Counted from the first letter of the stretch, positions 29,567 through 38,667 are shown. The stretch: DNA of 64,000 bases from Clostridium cylindrosporum DSM 605 (GCF_001047375.1 NZ_LFVU01000001.1:1-64000), one strand, 5' to 3'. The notes: generated by a model from the sequence alone, not told the origin. Numbers and translations: made by a program.

Positions 29567-30760
29567 TTATTTCTCCCTTCTGTATACCACTTTTCCATCC
29601 TTGATAGTTACTGCAACTTCGCCTTTGTATTTCTTTCCATCAAATGGAGTATTCTTTCCCTTTGATTTAAATTCACTTGAATCTATTGTTACTTCTTTAT
29701 TTAAATCAACTAGTACTAGATCTGCATTCATTCCAAGTTTTATTTCACCTGAATTTAATCCCATCATTTTTGCTGGGTTTTTAGCCATTATTTCTGTAAG
29801 TTTACTAAGGCTTATATGTCCTTCACTTACAAGAGATGTGTAGCATACTGAAAAGGATGTTTCTATTCCAGATAATCCTGGAGCTCCACTTTCCTTATCC
29901 TCAAATGTATGAGGTGCATGGTCAGTAGCTATAGCATCCACATATCCATTTTTAATCGCATCTATTAAAAAGTTAACGTCCTCTTTACCTCTTATAGGAG
30001 GGTTAACTCTATACTCTACTTCATCACTAGTTAGTGCAATATGGTGAGGTGCAACTTCACAGGTTACCATATCCCCTCTATCCTTTGCTCTAATTATCTC
30101 TTCCATAGCTTCCTTAGTACTTACATGGCACACATGAAGGTGACACCCTGTATGTCTAGCTAGTGCTACATCTCTTCCAGTCATTATATTTTCTGAAAGT
30201 CTTGTATCTTCTTTTACTATTTCTGTATGTTCAACATGGCTCATTATAATAAGACCCATTGATTTTGCCTTCATCATGGCATTAAGCATTACTCTGCTTT
30301 TGTCGATTCCCTTACCGTCATCTGATATAAATCTTATTGGATATTTTATTTCATCTAGATGGTCTAGTGTCTCACCATCAAAGTTTTTAGTAATTGATAC
30401 TACTTGATGTACATTTAGAAGACCTATTTTTTCAGCTTCATCTAGAACTGTTTTAAGTACTTCATTTGTACTACATATTGGGTTTGTATTTCCCATTAAG
30501 TTTACAGCTGTATATCCACCTCTAACTGCTGCAAGACTTCCTGATAACATATCCTCTTTATGAGTTAAACCTGGAAATCTAAAGTGACAATGAAGATCTG
30601 TAAATGAAGGAAGAAGTACCAAACCTTCTCCATCAATAGTTTCACAGTCTGCCTCTAAGTTATTTCCCATTGTTTCAATAATCCCATTTTTTATATATAA
30701 ATCACCTTTAAAATCGTTATTCGAGTCTACAATTCTTGTGTTTTTAATTAGAAGTTCCAT
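29567..30760 (-). CDS. pyrC: Dihydroorotase
   Basis: 397 residues, zinc amidohydrolase that closes carbamoyl-aspartate to dihydroorotate. Metal ligands appear in TDLHCHFRFPG, in SHVEH and CHLHVCHVST, and in ATDHAPH. The length is somewhat under the 425 residues of classical type I enzymes. ATG at 30760 follows GGAGGTATAAGGTAA, where the preceding pyrI stop codon lies between ribosome binding site and start, suggesting translational coupling. Confidence 0.95.
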   Translation of the reverse strand: MELLIKNTRIVDSNNDFKGDLYIKNGIIETMGNNLEADCETIDGEGLVLLPSFTDLHCHFRFPGLTHKEDMLSGSLAAVRGGYTAVNLMGNTNPICSTNEVLKTVLDEAEKIGLLNVHQVVSITKNFDGETLDHLDEIKYPIRFISDDGKGIDKSRVMLNAMMKAKSMGLIIMSHVEHTEIVKEDTRLSENIMTGRDVALARHTGCHLHVCHVSTKEAMEEIIRAKDRGDMVTCEVAPHHIALTSDEVEYRVNPPIRGKEDVNFLIDAIKNGYVDAIATDHAPHTFEDKESGAPGLSGIETSFSVCYTSLVSEGHISLSKLTEIMAKNPAKMMGLNSGEIKLGMNADLVLVDLNKEVTIDSSEFKSKGKNTPFDGKKYKGEVAVTIKDGKVVYRREK

Positions 30761-30765
30761 TTACC

Positions 30766-31197
30766 TTATACCTCCGAAACAGTGTAAATTTCGTCACAGT
30801 ATATACACTTATATTCTGCTTTTTTATCATTTACTAGCGTGAAAACATGATTAATTTCTCTTTCAACTGATGTTACACATCTAGGATTCTTACATTTTAT
30901 AATATTTTCAACTTTTTCTGGAAGCTTCAGATTAATCTTATCTTTAATCATCTCATCTTCTATTATATTTACAGTAAGATTTGGATCCATAAGACCTAGC
31001 ATTGTTAAGTCAAGGTCAATAACATTTTCTATTTTGATAATGTCCTTCTTTCCATTTTTACTACTTTCCGCATTCATAATTAATGCTACAGTAAAATCTG
31101 CATTATCAAGTCCTAGATAATTAAAAATCCTTATTCCAAAACCTGCTCTTATATGGTCTATTACTATTCCTTTTTTTATCCTATTAATAGTTACCAT
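30766..31197 (-). CDS. pyrI: Aspartate carbamoyltransferase regulatory subunit
   Basis: 143 residues. An allosteric nucleotide-binding N-domain ([18 protein letters not shown]) is followed by a zinc ribbon with four cysteines, CKNPRC and CIYCDE, which contacts the PyrB catalytic subunit. Its presence means ATCase here is probably nucleotide-regulated, as in enteric bacteria, unlike Bacillus. The ATG shares one base with the pyrB stop codon (TAATG). Confidence 0.96.
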   Translation of the reverse strand: MVTINRIKKGIVIDHIRAGFGIRIFNYLGLDNADFTVALIMNAESSKNGKKDIIKIENVIDLDLTMLGLMDPNLTVNIIEDEMIKDKINLKLPEKVENIIKCKNPRCVTSVEREINHVFTLVNDKKAEYKCIYCDEIYTVSEV

Positions 31198-32123
31198 TAT
31201 TCATCTACCCCCAATAGTTTGCAGATTAATGCCATTCTAGCAAACATTCCATACTTCGCTTGTTTAAAGTACCAAGCTCTTGGATCTTTGTCTACTTCAA
31301 CTGCAATTTCATTAACTCTTGGCAGAGGATGCATTACTATAAGATCTTGACTCGCCATATCCATTTTTGTTTTGTCTAGTATATAGCTATCCTTAAGTCT
31401 TATATAATCTTCTTCATTGAAGAATCTTTCTTTTTGTACTCTTGTCATGTAAAGAATATCAATTTCCTCCATAACTTCTTCAAGTCTTTCAACTTCTTTG
31501 TACTTAATATTATTCTTCTCTAGAACTTCACTTTTAATGTAACTTGGAACTTGTAGCTCTTTCGGTGATATAAGTATAAATTCATTTCCTTCATATCTTG
31601 ATAAGGCTTTGATAAGAGAGTGTACAGTTCTTCCAAACATAAGGTCTCCACAAAGTCCAATTTTAAGCCCTGTAAGCTTTCCCTTTGCAGCTCTTATAGT
31701 TATTAAGTCTGTAAGGGTTTGTGTTGGATGTTGATGACCTCCATCTCCAGCATTTATAACAGGTATATCTGAATTCATCGCAGCAACTCTTGGAGCACCT
31801 TCTTTAGGGTGTCTCATTACCGCAATGTCCGCATAACAAGCTACTGTTCTTATAGTGTCTGATATACTTTCTCCCTTTGAAGCTGATGATGAGTTTGGTT
31901 CTGAAAAACCTATAATTTGACCACCAAGTCTAAGCATTGCAGCCTCGAAGCTGAATCTTGTTCTTGTACTTGGCTCGTAAAATAGTGTTGCTAGTAGTTT
32001 TCCCTTGCACACATCTAAGAAATTTTCTGGGTTTGAAACAATTCGATCTGATAGCTCGAAGATTTCTTCAAGCTCTATAAGTGAAAAATCCATTGGATCT
32101 ATAAGATGTTTACCTTTTAACAT
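31197..32123 (-). CDS. pyrB: Aspartate carbamoyltransferase catalytic subunit
   Basis: 308 residues; forms carbamoyl-aspartate from carbamoyl phosphate and aspartate, the committed step. The carbamoyl-phosphate site [13 protein letters not shown], the 80s loop [10 protein letters not shown], and HPLPRVNEI are present. ATG at 32123 follows AAGGAGGAG, which overlaps a PyrR-type loop. First gene of pyrBICFKDE; regulation by leader RNA is described separately. Confidence 0.97.
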   Translation of the reverse strand: MLKGKHLIDPMDFSLIELEEIFELSDRIVSNPENFLDVCKGKLLATLFYEPSTRTRFSFEAAMLRLGGQIIGFSEPNSSSASKGESISDTIRTVACYADIAVMRHPKEGAPRVAAMNSDIPVINAGDGGHQHPTQTLTDLITIRAAKGKLTGLKIGLCGDLMFGRTVHSLIKALSRYEGNEFILISPKELQVPSYIKSEVLEKNNIKYKEVERLEEVMEEIDILYMTRVQKERFFNEEDYIRLKDSYILDKTKMDMASQDLIVMHPLPRVNEIAVEVDKDPRAWYFKQAKYGMFARMALICKLLGVDE

Positions 32124-32131
32124 TTACCTAA

Positions 32132-32166
32132 CTCCTCCTTTTTAGCCTCACGGGACTAGATTAAAG
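32132..32166 (-). promoter_or_regulatory. Second PyrR-binding loop, overlapping the pyrB ribosome binding site
   Basis: On the minus strand CTTTAATCT precedes AGUC-CCGUGA-GGCU: a 4-base stem with hexaloop CCGUGA, which fits the CNGNGA hexaloop known for PyrR binding sites. The lower stem pairs CCUUU with AAAGG, and that AAGG is the front part of the pyrB ribosome binding site AAGGAGG (32134-32140). PyrR with UMP bound here would be expected to hide the site and block translation. PyrR itself is not encoded in this window. Confidence 0.8.
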
Positions 32167-32169
32167 GTA

Positions 32170-32198
32170 TAAAAAATGCCTCCATAAATGGAAGGCAT
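32170..32198 (-). terminator. pyr leader terminator (attenuator)
   Basis: Minus strand: ATGCCTTCCA, a 4-base loop, then a matching TGGAGGCAT and six Ts, all upstream of pyrB. The 5' arm sequence CCTTCC (32190-32195) is also complementary to GGAAGG (32236-32241) at the foot of the first PyrR loop, so an antiterminator that excludes this hairpin is possible. Confidence 0.88.
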
Positions 32199-32230
32199 AG
32201 TATACTACCCATTAACTGTGGTATAATATA

Positions 32231-32265
32231 GCTGTCCTTCCTAGTATCTCAGTACTAGATTAAAG
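32231..32265 (-). promoter_or_regulatory. First PyrR-binding loop (anti-antiterminator)
   Basis: Minus strand CTTTAATCT then AGUA-CUGAGA-UACU then AGGAAGG: stem with hexaloop CUGAGA, matching the CNGNGA rule for PyrR. It stands just after the promoter and before the attenuator. Binding of PyrR-UMP would stabilise this loop, free the terminator arm and stop transcription when UMP is high. The layout is that of Bacillus pyr attenuators. Confidence 0.85.
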
Positions 32266-32276
32266 CTATCAAATAA

Positions 32277-32305
32277 ATATTAACACAGCATTTTACAAAA
32301 ATCAA
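32277..32305 (-). promoter_or_regulatory. Promoter of the pyr operon
   Basis: Minus strand -35 TTGATT (32300-32305) and -10 TAATAT (32277-32282) with a 17-base spacer. The transcript would begin near 32270, just ahead of the first PyrR loop. Confidence 0.8.
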
Positions 32306-32405
32306 TGTTATAATCTAGAAAAATTTTGCTATTTTATACATTATAATCACGACTTTTCGAAGTAGCTTAATTATTAAATTTTATGAATTTTTAGGAGGTA
32401 TATTA

Positions 32406-32591
32406 ATGAAATTACGTTTTGTATATCTAACTATATTTTTAGGACTTATATATTCAATATTAACATTTTTATCAGCAGAAACTATTACTATAAATGATAT
32501 AGCTACAGTAATTATGGTGTCCGGGTCTGTTATATTTGTAGGCTATGTATTAGATTCAAAGGCAGATCACAATAAAAATAAAAATACATAA
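32406..32591 (+). CDS. Small membrane protein (61 residues)
   Basis: 61 residues with two membrane segments (about 5-22 and 30-50) and a polar Lys/Asn tail. TTAGGAGG stands 8 bases before ATG. No family was recognised. It runs convergent to the GH73 gene with only 10 bases between stop codons. It is divergent from the pyr promoter, about 100 bases away. Confidence 0.7.
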   Translation: MKLRFVYLTIFLGLIYSILTFLSAETITINDIATVIMVSGSVIFVGYVLDSKADHNKNKNT

Positions 32592-32601
32592 TACTTTAAA
32601 G

Positions 32602-33486
32602 CTACTTACTTATCTCCCAGTCTAGTAGCTGAAGATCATTAGAAATTATAATATCTAGCACATACTGGGCATATACCTTTTCACCTTTTTCATTAGATAT
32701 TGTGCTATATCCTGCTTTTTCAATAGCTTTAATCTGCTCATTATATGTTTTAGCCTTAAAAACTCCTGCCCTTTTGTACCTTGGGTTGTTTTCAATAAAC
32801 TTCCCAAAATCCTCTACTGATTCACTTAAACTACTATACACTCTAAAATCATCTCTTATTTTTGTATTATAGTATTCCGATGTACTGAAATTTATCTTCT
32901 TACCCTTCCATGATGAATCTGCTTTTATTCCAAACAAGTTCTTATAATCCTTTGAGAGCTGGGATCTTCCCCAATTAGATTCCAGTGCAGCTTGTCCCAT
33001 AATAACAGATGGCATAATACCTGTTTTTTTACTTACCTTTATAGCATCAGATTTTATAGAATCAAAAAAATCTTTTTTATGCCCCTCATCCATTTTTCTT
33101 GATTTGTTTATTACTTTTAAATATCTTTTTGCCTTTTCAATATCTTCACCTTTACCGCCAAAACTCTCAACAACAGAATCTATACTTCTTAGGGTATACC
33201 CCTTATCAGTTTTTGTGATAAATCTTTCAGCTACTCTTTTAATATTATTTTCCGTAGCAGTTTCTATATGTCCATAGTTAAATGTAGCATCCACAGATGC
33301 AACCTCTCTCCAATTCACTTGAACTTTTCCTCTACTCACTTCATCAACAACATTTACATATTTTAGCCTAACTTCCTTTGATACAGTGAACCTAAATATG
33401 GAGTAATCTAAATCTTTAAAGAACTTAATTCCACCAAAAATCAAAACTCCTATAAAAAGTGTTATTATAATACTTCTTTTTTTCAT
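32602..33486 (-). CDS. Endo-beta-N-acetylglucosaminidase (GH73)
   Basis: 294 residues. An N-terminal signal anchor (residues 6-22) exports it; residues about 145-290 are a GH73 domain with GIMPSVIMGQAALESNWGRS (catalytic Glu in ALESNWG) and FRVYSSLSESVEDFGKF, the usual glucosaminidase motifs. It would cleave peptidoglycan between GlcNAc and MurNAc. The first 120 residues are a helical linker domain with a resemblance to Bax-like proteins. GAGGG precedes ATG at 33486. No Cys at the signal end, so it is not a lipoprotein. Confidence 0.9.
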   Translation of the reverse strand: MKKRSIIITLFIGVLIFGGIKFFKDLDYSIFRFTVSKEVRLKYVNVVDEVSRGKVQVNWREVASVDATFNYGHIETATENNIKRVAERFITKTDKGYTLRSIDSVVESFGGKGEDIEKAKRYLKVINKSRKMDEGHKKDFFDSIKSDAIKVSKKTGIMPSVIMGQAALESNWGRSQLSKDYKNLFGIKADSSWKGKKINFSTSEYYNTKIRDDFRVYSSLSESVEDFGKFIENNPRYKRAGVFKAKTYNEQIKAIEKAGYSTISNEKGEKVYAQYVLDIIISNDLQLLDWEISK

Positions 33487-33598
33487 ATAAAAATTCCCTC
33501 GCTAGTACAAAATTATCTAATTATCTCCAAATTAATACAGGTATTTCTAAATTATTATATATTATTTTACTAATTAATACCTTACAAAATTTTAACAA

Positions 33599-33668
33599 TA
33601 AAAAAGAGACCACAAATTAAGCTTAATAGCAGTCTCAATAACCACAAAACTTAAAGTCGCCTCTTTTT
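33599..33668 (-). terminator. Probable terminator of the DEAD-box helicase gene
   Basis: Minus strand AAAAAGAGGCGAC ... GTGGTCTCTTTTTT: the outer arms pair across a long internal region that itself contains GACTTTAAG/CTTAATTT pairs, and the hairpin ends in six Ts. Confidence 0.6.
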
Positions 33669-33694
33669 GTACTATATAGGACTATATTTAAATG

Positions 33695-35368
33695 TTACTT
33701 TGAGTTAGCAACCTCGATTCTAACTGTTCTTGAATCAAGTTTCTTTCCTTGACAAGTATTTAATATCTTATCCTTAGCATTCTCACTAGTATTAATGAAA
33801 GTAAACTTCTCAAATATGTCTATAGCTCCAATGTCTCTCTTAGTAATATTAGCTCTATCAGCAAAGAATCTTAATAGTGCAGATGCGTTAACATTATCCT
33901 TCTTTCCAACTGAAACGAATAATCTAACAAATCCCTTATCTCTATCTCTTCCTCTACCTCTTGAGTATTCTCTACTACCTCTGTCTCTACTATCTCTACT
34001 ATCTCTACTGTCTCTTCCTCTGTCGTCACGACGTCTGTCCCTTGACTCTTCTTTAAAGTCTTCTGCATAGTTAAATGAAACTTCTCTTTGGTATATGCTA
34101 TTCATAAGAGCAGCAGCTATTTCTATAGGAGATGTTTCTTCACTTAGTGATTCTATTATAGGAATAAATCTCTTGTATTCTTCAGTAGCTAGTTGAGTCT
34201 TCACAGTTTCTAACATTGTTTTGCTCTTAGTAGCAAAAATTTGTTCAACTGTTGGTACTATAGCCTTTTCTATTTTACCCTTAGTTTCTCTTTCGATATC
34301 TCTAATTCTTCTAAATTCTCTTGAGTTAATTATGCTTAGTGCAACACCTTCGTTACCAGCTCTTCCTGTTCTACCTATTCTATGGATGTAGCTTTCAGTA
34401 TCTTGAGGTAAATCATAGTTAACAACATGTGATAGGTTCTCAACGTCGATTCCTCTAGCAGCAACGTCAGTAGCAACTAGTATCTTAAGGCTTCCTTCTT
34501 TAAACTTTCTAAGTGTATTAGTTCTATGAGCTTGAGTCATATCACCATGCATACCTTCAACACTATAGTCTCTTTGTTGCATTGATTCTACAAGTTCATC
34601 AACACCCTTTTTAGTTTTACAGAAAATAATTGCTGATTGCATTTCTGTAGCATCTAGAACTCTACATAAAGCTTCAAACTTAAGGTCACGTCTTACTTCA
34701 TAGTAGTATTGCTTAACTGTTGTAGCTGTCTTACTCTTTGATTCAACTTGAACACTTACAGAGTCAGCCTTCATGTATTTCTTTGAAAGTTCTCTAATAG
34801 CGTTTGGCATAGTAGCTGAGAAAAGAAGTGTTTGTCTTTCTGGACTCGCTGATACCATAACTTCTTCTATATCATCAATAAAGCCCATGTTTAGCATTTC
34901 ATCAGCTTCGTCTAGTACTAGATACTGAAGATTTTCAAGGTTTATAACCTTTCTTCTCATAAGGTCAAGTACTCTACCTGGAGTTCCAACTACAAAGTCT
35001 ACTCCTCTTTTAATTTCTCTTATTTGCTTATCTATTGAATCTCCACCATAAACTGGGAATGACTTTATCTTAGAAAATGATGATATTTTTTTGACTTCTT
35101 CATTTACTTGAAGTGCAAGTTCTCTAGTAGGCGCTAATACTAATGCTTTAATCTTTCCTTTATCTCTTTCTATACCGCTTAAAATCGGTGCAGCAAAGGC
35201 AAGGGTTTTTCCTGTTCCTGTTTGTGCTCTTCCTATTATGTCATATCCATCCATTATAACCGGAATCGCCTTTTCTTGTATCTTTGATGGTACTGTATAA
35301 TTCATGGCCTCAATCGCCTTAATTATTTCTTCACTTAATCCTAGTTCATTAAAATTCGTATTTTCCAT
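33695..35368 (-). CDS. DEAD-box RNA helicase with DbpA-type C-terminal domain
   Basis: 557 residues from ATG at 35368 (AAAGGATTT upstream). Q-motif (FNELGLSEEIIKAIE), AQTGTGKT, PTRELALQ, VLDEADEML, SAT, ARGIDVENL and HRIGRTGRAG are all in order. The C-terminal 75 residues are a DbpA RNA-binding domain, preceded by an Arg/Asp/Ser-rich linker of RDS repeats. This resembles CshA/DeaD proteins, which remodel rRNA and the degradosome and are often cold-induced. The 283-base region upstream is shared with the ECF gene. A clostridial CshA is likeliest but DbpA function cannot be excluded. Confidence 0.93.
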   Translation of the reverse strand: MENTNFNELGLSEEIIKAIEAMNYTVPSKIQEKAIPVIMDGYDIIGRAQTGTGKTLAFAAPILSGIERDKGKIKALVLAPTRELALQVNEEVKKISSFSKIKSFPVYGGDSIDKQIREIKRGVDFVVGTPGRVLDLMRRKVINLENLQYLVLDEADEMLNMGFIDDIEEVMVSASPERQTLLFSATMPNAIRELSKKYMKADSVSVQVESKSKTATTVKQYYYEVRRDLKFEALCRVLDATEMQSAIIFCKTKKGVDELVESMQQRDYSVEGMHGDMTQAHRTNTLRKFKEGSLKILVATDVAARGIDVENLSHVVNYDLPQDTESYIHRIGRTGRAGNEGVALSIINSREFRRIRDIERETKGKIEKAIVPTVEQIFATKSKTMLETVKTQLATEEYKRFIPIIESLSEETSPIEIAAALMNSIYQREVSFNYAEDFKEESRDRRRDDRGRDSRDSRDSRDRGSREYSRGRGRDRDKGFVRLFVSVGKKDNVNASALLRFFADRANITKRDIGAIDIFEKFTFINTSENAKDKILNTCQGKKLDSRTVRIEVANSK

Positions 35369-35557
35369 TCTAAATCCTTTCTTAATATGGGTTACCGTTA
35401 TATTTCTAAATTTTACACACTTGTTTAGTATGCCACTTATATTGAAAACATGCAAGGGTAAAGTTCATAAATTGTCTACATTAATTAAATTGTCCCTTGG
35501 ATATTTATTTTCTCCTATTATCTAAATATTAAACCTCATTTTATATATAAATTTTTA

Positions 35558-35585
35558 TTGACTATAAAAATTTATTATATATAAT
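35558..35585 (+). promoter_or_regulatory. Promoter of the ECF-aminotransferase operon
   Basis: -35 TTGACT (35558-35563) and -10 TATAAT (35580-35585), 16 bases apart. The leader to the ATG at 35652 is short (about 60 bases), too short for most vitamin riboswitches. Confidence 0.75.
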
Positions 35586-35651
35586 AACTGTATCGAAAAA
35601 CTTAATATAAATGTATGGGTACATTATTTTTTATTTATAAGGGGGATAATT

Positions 35652-36224
35652 ATGGCACAGGAAAAATTATTTGAACAAAATCAAAACTCTACTATTAAAA
35701 GATCAAAAATCTTTGAAATGGTAACATGCTCATTACTTATTGCACTTGTTTTTGTATTTACTTTCTTCGTACAATTTACTCTACCTTTCGCTTCAGGCGG
35801 TGGACTTATTCACATGGGTAACGTTATGGTTTTTGTTGCAGCTATTGTATTTGGACCTAGAAGAGGTTTTATAGCAGCTGCATTTGGTATGGCACTATTT
35901 GATGTAGTAAGTGGATGGGCTTCTTACGCACTTATTACTTTTATATCAAAGGGTCTAATGGCTTATATCGCAGGCACACTTGCTTACACAGCAGGTAAAC
36001 AAGGAAAATCTGTTTTATTTAACTCACTTGGAATAATCTTAGGTGGCCTAGTTATGATTGCAGGCTACTATATTGGGGAAATATTTATGTTAGGTAGCTT
36101 TGTTGCTCCACTTGCAAACATTCCAGGAAATATAACTCAAATAGTTATAGGATTTGTTCTTGGTTTACCACTTGCATCAATTCTTAAAAGATATAAGTAC
36201 TTTAGTAACATGTACGGTGCTTAG
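35652..36224 (+). CDS. ECF transporter substrate-capture (S) component
   Basis: 190 residues, about six membrane segments. GGGLIHMGNVMVFVAA and FGPRRGFIAAAFGMALFDVVSG match the COG4720-type S components of energy-coupling factor transporters, which bind one vitamin and share a common EcfAAT module encoded elsewhere. GGGGGAT precedes ATG. It is followed after 12 bases by a PLP-dependent aminotransferase, so a vitamin B6 vitamer or a related metabolite is a reasonable substrate guess; it is inference only. Confidence 0.85.
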   Translation: MAQEKLFEQNQNSTIKRSKIFEMVTCSLLIALVFVFTFFVQFTLPFASGGGLIHMGNVMVFVAAIVFGPRRGFIAAAFGMALFDVVSGWASYALITFISKGLMAYIAGTLAYTAGKQGKSVLFNSLGIILGGLVMIAGYYIGEIFMLGSFVAPLANIPGNITQIVIGFVLGLPLASILKRYKYFSNMYGA

Positions 36225-36236
36225 GAGGTTATTAAT

Positions 36237-37376
36237 ATGAGAGTACCTTTAATTATGACACCTGGTCCAACTCAGGTTCGTGAAAATGTTAGAATGGCAA
36301 GATCAATCGAATGTACTAACCCAGATATCGACATAAACTTTAAAAACTTTTATATAGAAACATGCTACAGAATAGCGAAATTCTTAAAGACAAAAAATCT
36401 TGTAGCAGTTCTAAGCGGTGAAGGAATACTAGGACTTGAAGCTGCATGTGCATCTCTTACGGAAAAGGGAGATAGAGTACTAGTGCTTGATAACGGTGTA
36501 TACGGCGGAGGATTTAAGGACTTTGCTGAAATGTATGGCGGAGAAGCTGTGGTTTTAAAGTCAGATGAGAAAAAAGCTTTTGATGTAGATAAATTAAAAG
36601 CCTTTCTTGAAAAGGATTCTAATTTTAAATACGCAACTCTTGTACACTGCGATACCCCATCTGGTGTTTTAAATGATGCATCTACTATATGTCCACTTCT
36701 TAAGGAATACGGAATAATAACTGTTGTAGACTCTGTAGCTGCAATGGGTGGAGAAGAATTAAAGGTAGATGAATGGAAAATAGATATTGCTATAGGTGGA
36801 AGCCAAAAAGCTATATCAGCACCTGCTGGACTTACGCTTTTATCTATAAGCGACGATGCATTCTCTTCTATGGAAAGCAGAAAAACACCTATAGCAGGAT
36901 TTTATTGTAACCTTCTTATGTGGAAGAACTACAAGGAGAATGCTTGGTTCCCGTATACTATGCCTATAAGCGATATTTATGGCCTAAGAGCCGCTATTGA
37001 TAATATTCTTGAAGAGGAAGATATACTTATAAGACATGAAAAGATAGCATCTGCCGTAAGGGATGCTTTAAAGGAAGTAGGAGTTAAGTTATATCTTGAA
37101 AGTGGATTCTCAAACACAGTAACAGCTATTGAACTAGATAGCAAAATTCATGACAAGACTCTTCGTGATAACCTTGCTAAGAACTATAACCTTCTGATAG
37201 GTGGCTCTGTAGCTTATTTAGAGGGAAAAGTAATAAGAATAGGTCATATGGGTGAAAACGCAAAAGCTCAACATATAATCTATACTCTTACAGCACTTCA
37301 AAGGGAATTTGAAGCATTTGGAGTTAAGCTTAATGGAAATTTAACTCAAGCTTTTATTAATAAATTAAATAGTTAG
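36237..37376 (+). CDS. Class V PLP-dependent aminotransferase (PucG/AGT-like)
   Basis: 379 residues, fold-type I. Family start MTPGPTQVRENVR, VLDNGVYGGG, HCDTPSGVLND, VVDSVAAMGG and the Schiff-base lysine in GGSQKAISAPAG are all present. Known relatives transfer amino groups among Ser, Ala, glyoxylate, pyruvate, or act on pyridoxamine and ureidoglycine, so the substrate cannot be named from sequence. AGGAGGTTATTAAT precedes ATG. It is in an operon with the ECF S component; a terminator follows. Confidence 0.88.
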   Translation: MRVPLIMTPGPTQVRENVRMARSIECTNPDIDINFKNFYIETCYRIAKFLKTKNLVAVLSGEGILGLEAACASLTEKGDRVLVLDNGVYGGGFKDFAEMYGGEAVVLKSDEKKAFDVDKLKAFLEKDSNFKYATLVHCDTPSGVLNDASTICPLLKEYGIITVVDSVAAMGGEELKVDEWKIDIAIGGSQKAISAPAGLTLLSISDDAFSSMESRKTPIAGFYCNLLMWKNYKENAWFPYTMPISDIYGLRAAIDNILEEEDILIRHEKIASAVRDALKEVGVKLYLESGFSNTVTAIELDSKIHDKTLRDNLAKNYNLLIGGSVAYLEGKVIRIGHMGENAKAQHIIYTLTALQREFEAFGVKLNGNLTQAFINKLNS

Positions 37377-37384
37377 CTTTCTAG

Positions 37385-37416
37385 CTGCTGGCAATGTAAA
37401 TTGTCAGCAGTTTTTT
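37385..37416 (+). terminator. Terminator of the ECF-aminotransferase operon
   Basis: Arms 37385-37395 and 37400-37410 (CTGCTGGCAAT with one wobble), 4-base loop, then six Ts. Confidence 0.92.
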
Positions 37417-37494
37417 ATTTTTTTAAATTTATTAACCTATATTATTTAACTTCATATTATAGTAATGTAGTCATTATTTTATAAGGAGAATTCT

Positions 37495-38244
37495 ATGGAA
37501 ACTTATTTTGATCCTGAGCTTAATCAGAATCCTCAGGTAAATTATTATATTATTGATATGCAAACAGGAGATGTAACTGGTGACGGTACACCTGATGAGG
37601 TTTATCTTTTAGGTACTCAACCTTCTAGCTCCCTTGGACCTGACTTCTTTGACAATATAACCCTTGGCGTAATAGATGGGAAAACTAAGAAAACTACTTA
37701 TCTTAGATTTAAATTCAATGCAGGAACTAATCCAAGAATGGTTCTTTCTGACTTTACTGGAGATGGTGCAAAGGATATATTTATATCTATTGCTGAAAAT
37801 GTACCTGGTGGAAACTACTTTTATTACTTATTCTCAATGATAGACAATAATCCAAAAAGCCTTTTTAACTTTATGCAGTTTAACCAAGACTCTATTTATA
37901 GTGTAATCTTTAAAGATTATTACGAAGTACAAGTTACAGGCACAAATACTAAAAAAGAATATGTATTAAATATAGGATTTAAAGGACCTGAGTATCTTTC
38001 TAAATTCTATCTTGCTAATGGAAAGCTAATAAATCCTGTTAAAGGTAATGTATTACCACTTGGATATTTGTTCCCAGTAGATATTAATGATGATGGAGTA
38101 ATGGAACTTATGGCATTCCAAAAAATAGTTGGCAATGCGCCATCTGACGTTTTAGGATATATTCAAACACTTTTATCATTTAATGGTACGCAGTTCACTC
38201 CTGGCCTTGTGCTTGCTGCTATACCTGGAAAGAGTACAATATGA
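37495..38244 (+). CDS. FG-GAP/VCBS-repeat protein
   Basis: 249 residues with three DxDGDG-like calcium-binding loops typical of FG-GAP/VCBS propeller repeats: GDVTGDGTPDEV, SDFTGDGAKDIF and VDINDDGVMEL. No signal peptide or membrane anchor. Similar short proteins occur in clostridia, some linked to the spore surface; that is inference. ATAAGGAG precedes ATG at 37495. It overlaps the next gene by four bases (ATGA). Confidence 0.8.
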   Translation: METYFDPELNQNPQVNYYIIDMQTGDVTGDGTPDEVYLLGTQPSSSLGPDFFDNITLGVIDGKTKKTTYLRFKFNAGTNPRMVLSDFTGDGAKDIFISIAENVPGGNYFYYLFSMIDNNPKSLFNFMQFNQDSIYSVIFKDYYEVQVTGTNTKKEYVLNIGFKGPEYLSKFYLANGKLINPVKGNVLPLGYLFPVDINDDGVMELMAFQKIVGNAPSDVLGYIQTLLSFNGTQFTPGLVLAAIPGKSTI

Positions 38245-38666
38245 GCTGCGCTAACTCATCAGGTACAGAATACTCAAGGATAATAAATACACTAAAGGAA
38301 TGCATCATTGAAGTTAAAATGGATATAACTAGATATAAGATAATCCATAAAAGTTGCAATAAAAAGTCTCATCAGGATATAGTGAAATCCATAATAATAG
38401 ATAAAGACTCACACCTTAAAATATTAAAGGAAATATTTAAACTCGCTACTGGAGAAGATTTGCATGAAAAGGTTTTAGAGGAAAAGACTATTACTTCTGA
38501 TACATCAAATCTTATTAAACTTAGTATAGAAAAGGAATTTCAATTTGTTATACTTCTTAAAAACCTCCGATTTATTCTTCCAGAGCCAAGCGTTAAACAA
38601 GCAATTAATGCTATTTTAATAGATCAAAATTTAACTATAAATAAACTTATATATATGAATATATAA
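38241..38666 (+). CDS. Helical protein with ferritin/rubrerythrin-like pattern
   Basis: 141 residues, mostly helical. The segment IIIDKDSHLKILKEIFKLATGEDLH resembles the second helix and KLTG motif of rubrerythrin-like proteins, but the usual E-x-x-H ligands are replaced or missing (D-x-x-H here), so iron binding is doubtful. The start ATG overlaps the stop of the FG-GAP gene by 4 bases, so the two are co-translated. A bidirectional terminator follows. No confident family. Confidence 0.65.
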   Translation: MSCANSSGTEYSRIINTLKECIIEVKMDITRYKIIHKSCNKKSHQDIVKSIIIDKDSHLKILKEIFKLATGEDLHEKVLEEKTITSDTSNLIKLSIEKEFQFVILLKNLRFILPEPSVKQAINAILIDQNLTINKLIYMNI

Positions 38667-38667
38667 A

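Noticed and set aside
33950-34030. Short tandem repeat in DNA at the helicase C-terminal linker
   Set aside because: It encodes in-frame RDS repeats and is explained by the protein.
33871-34068. Minus-strand small frame inside the DEAD-box helicase (low-complexity V/E/I)
   Set aside because: It is an alternate frame of the Arg/Asp/Ser-rich linker and has no ribosome binding site.
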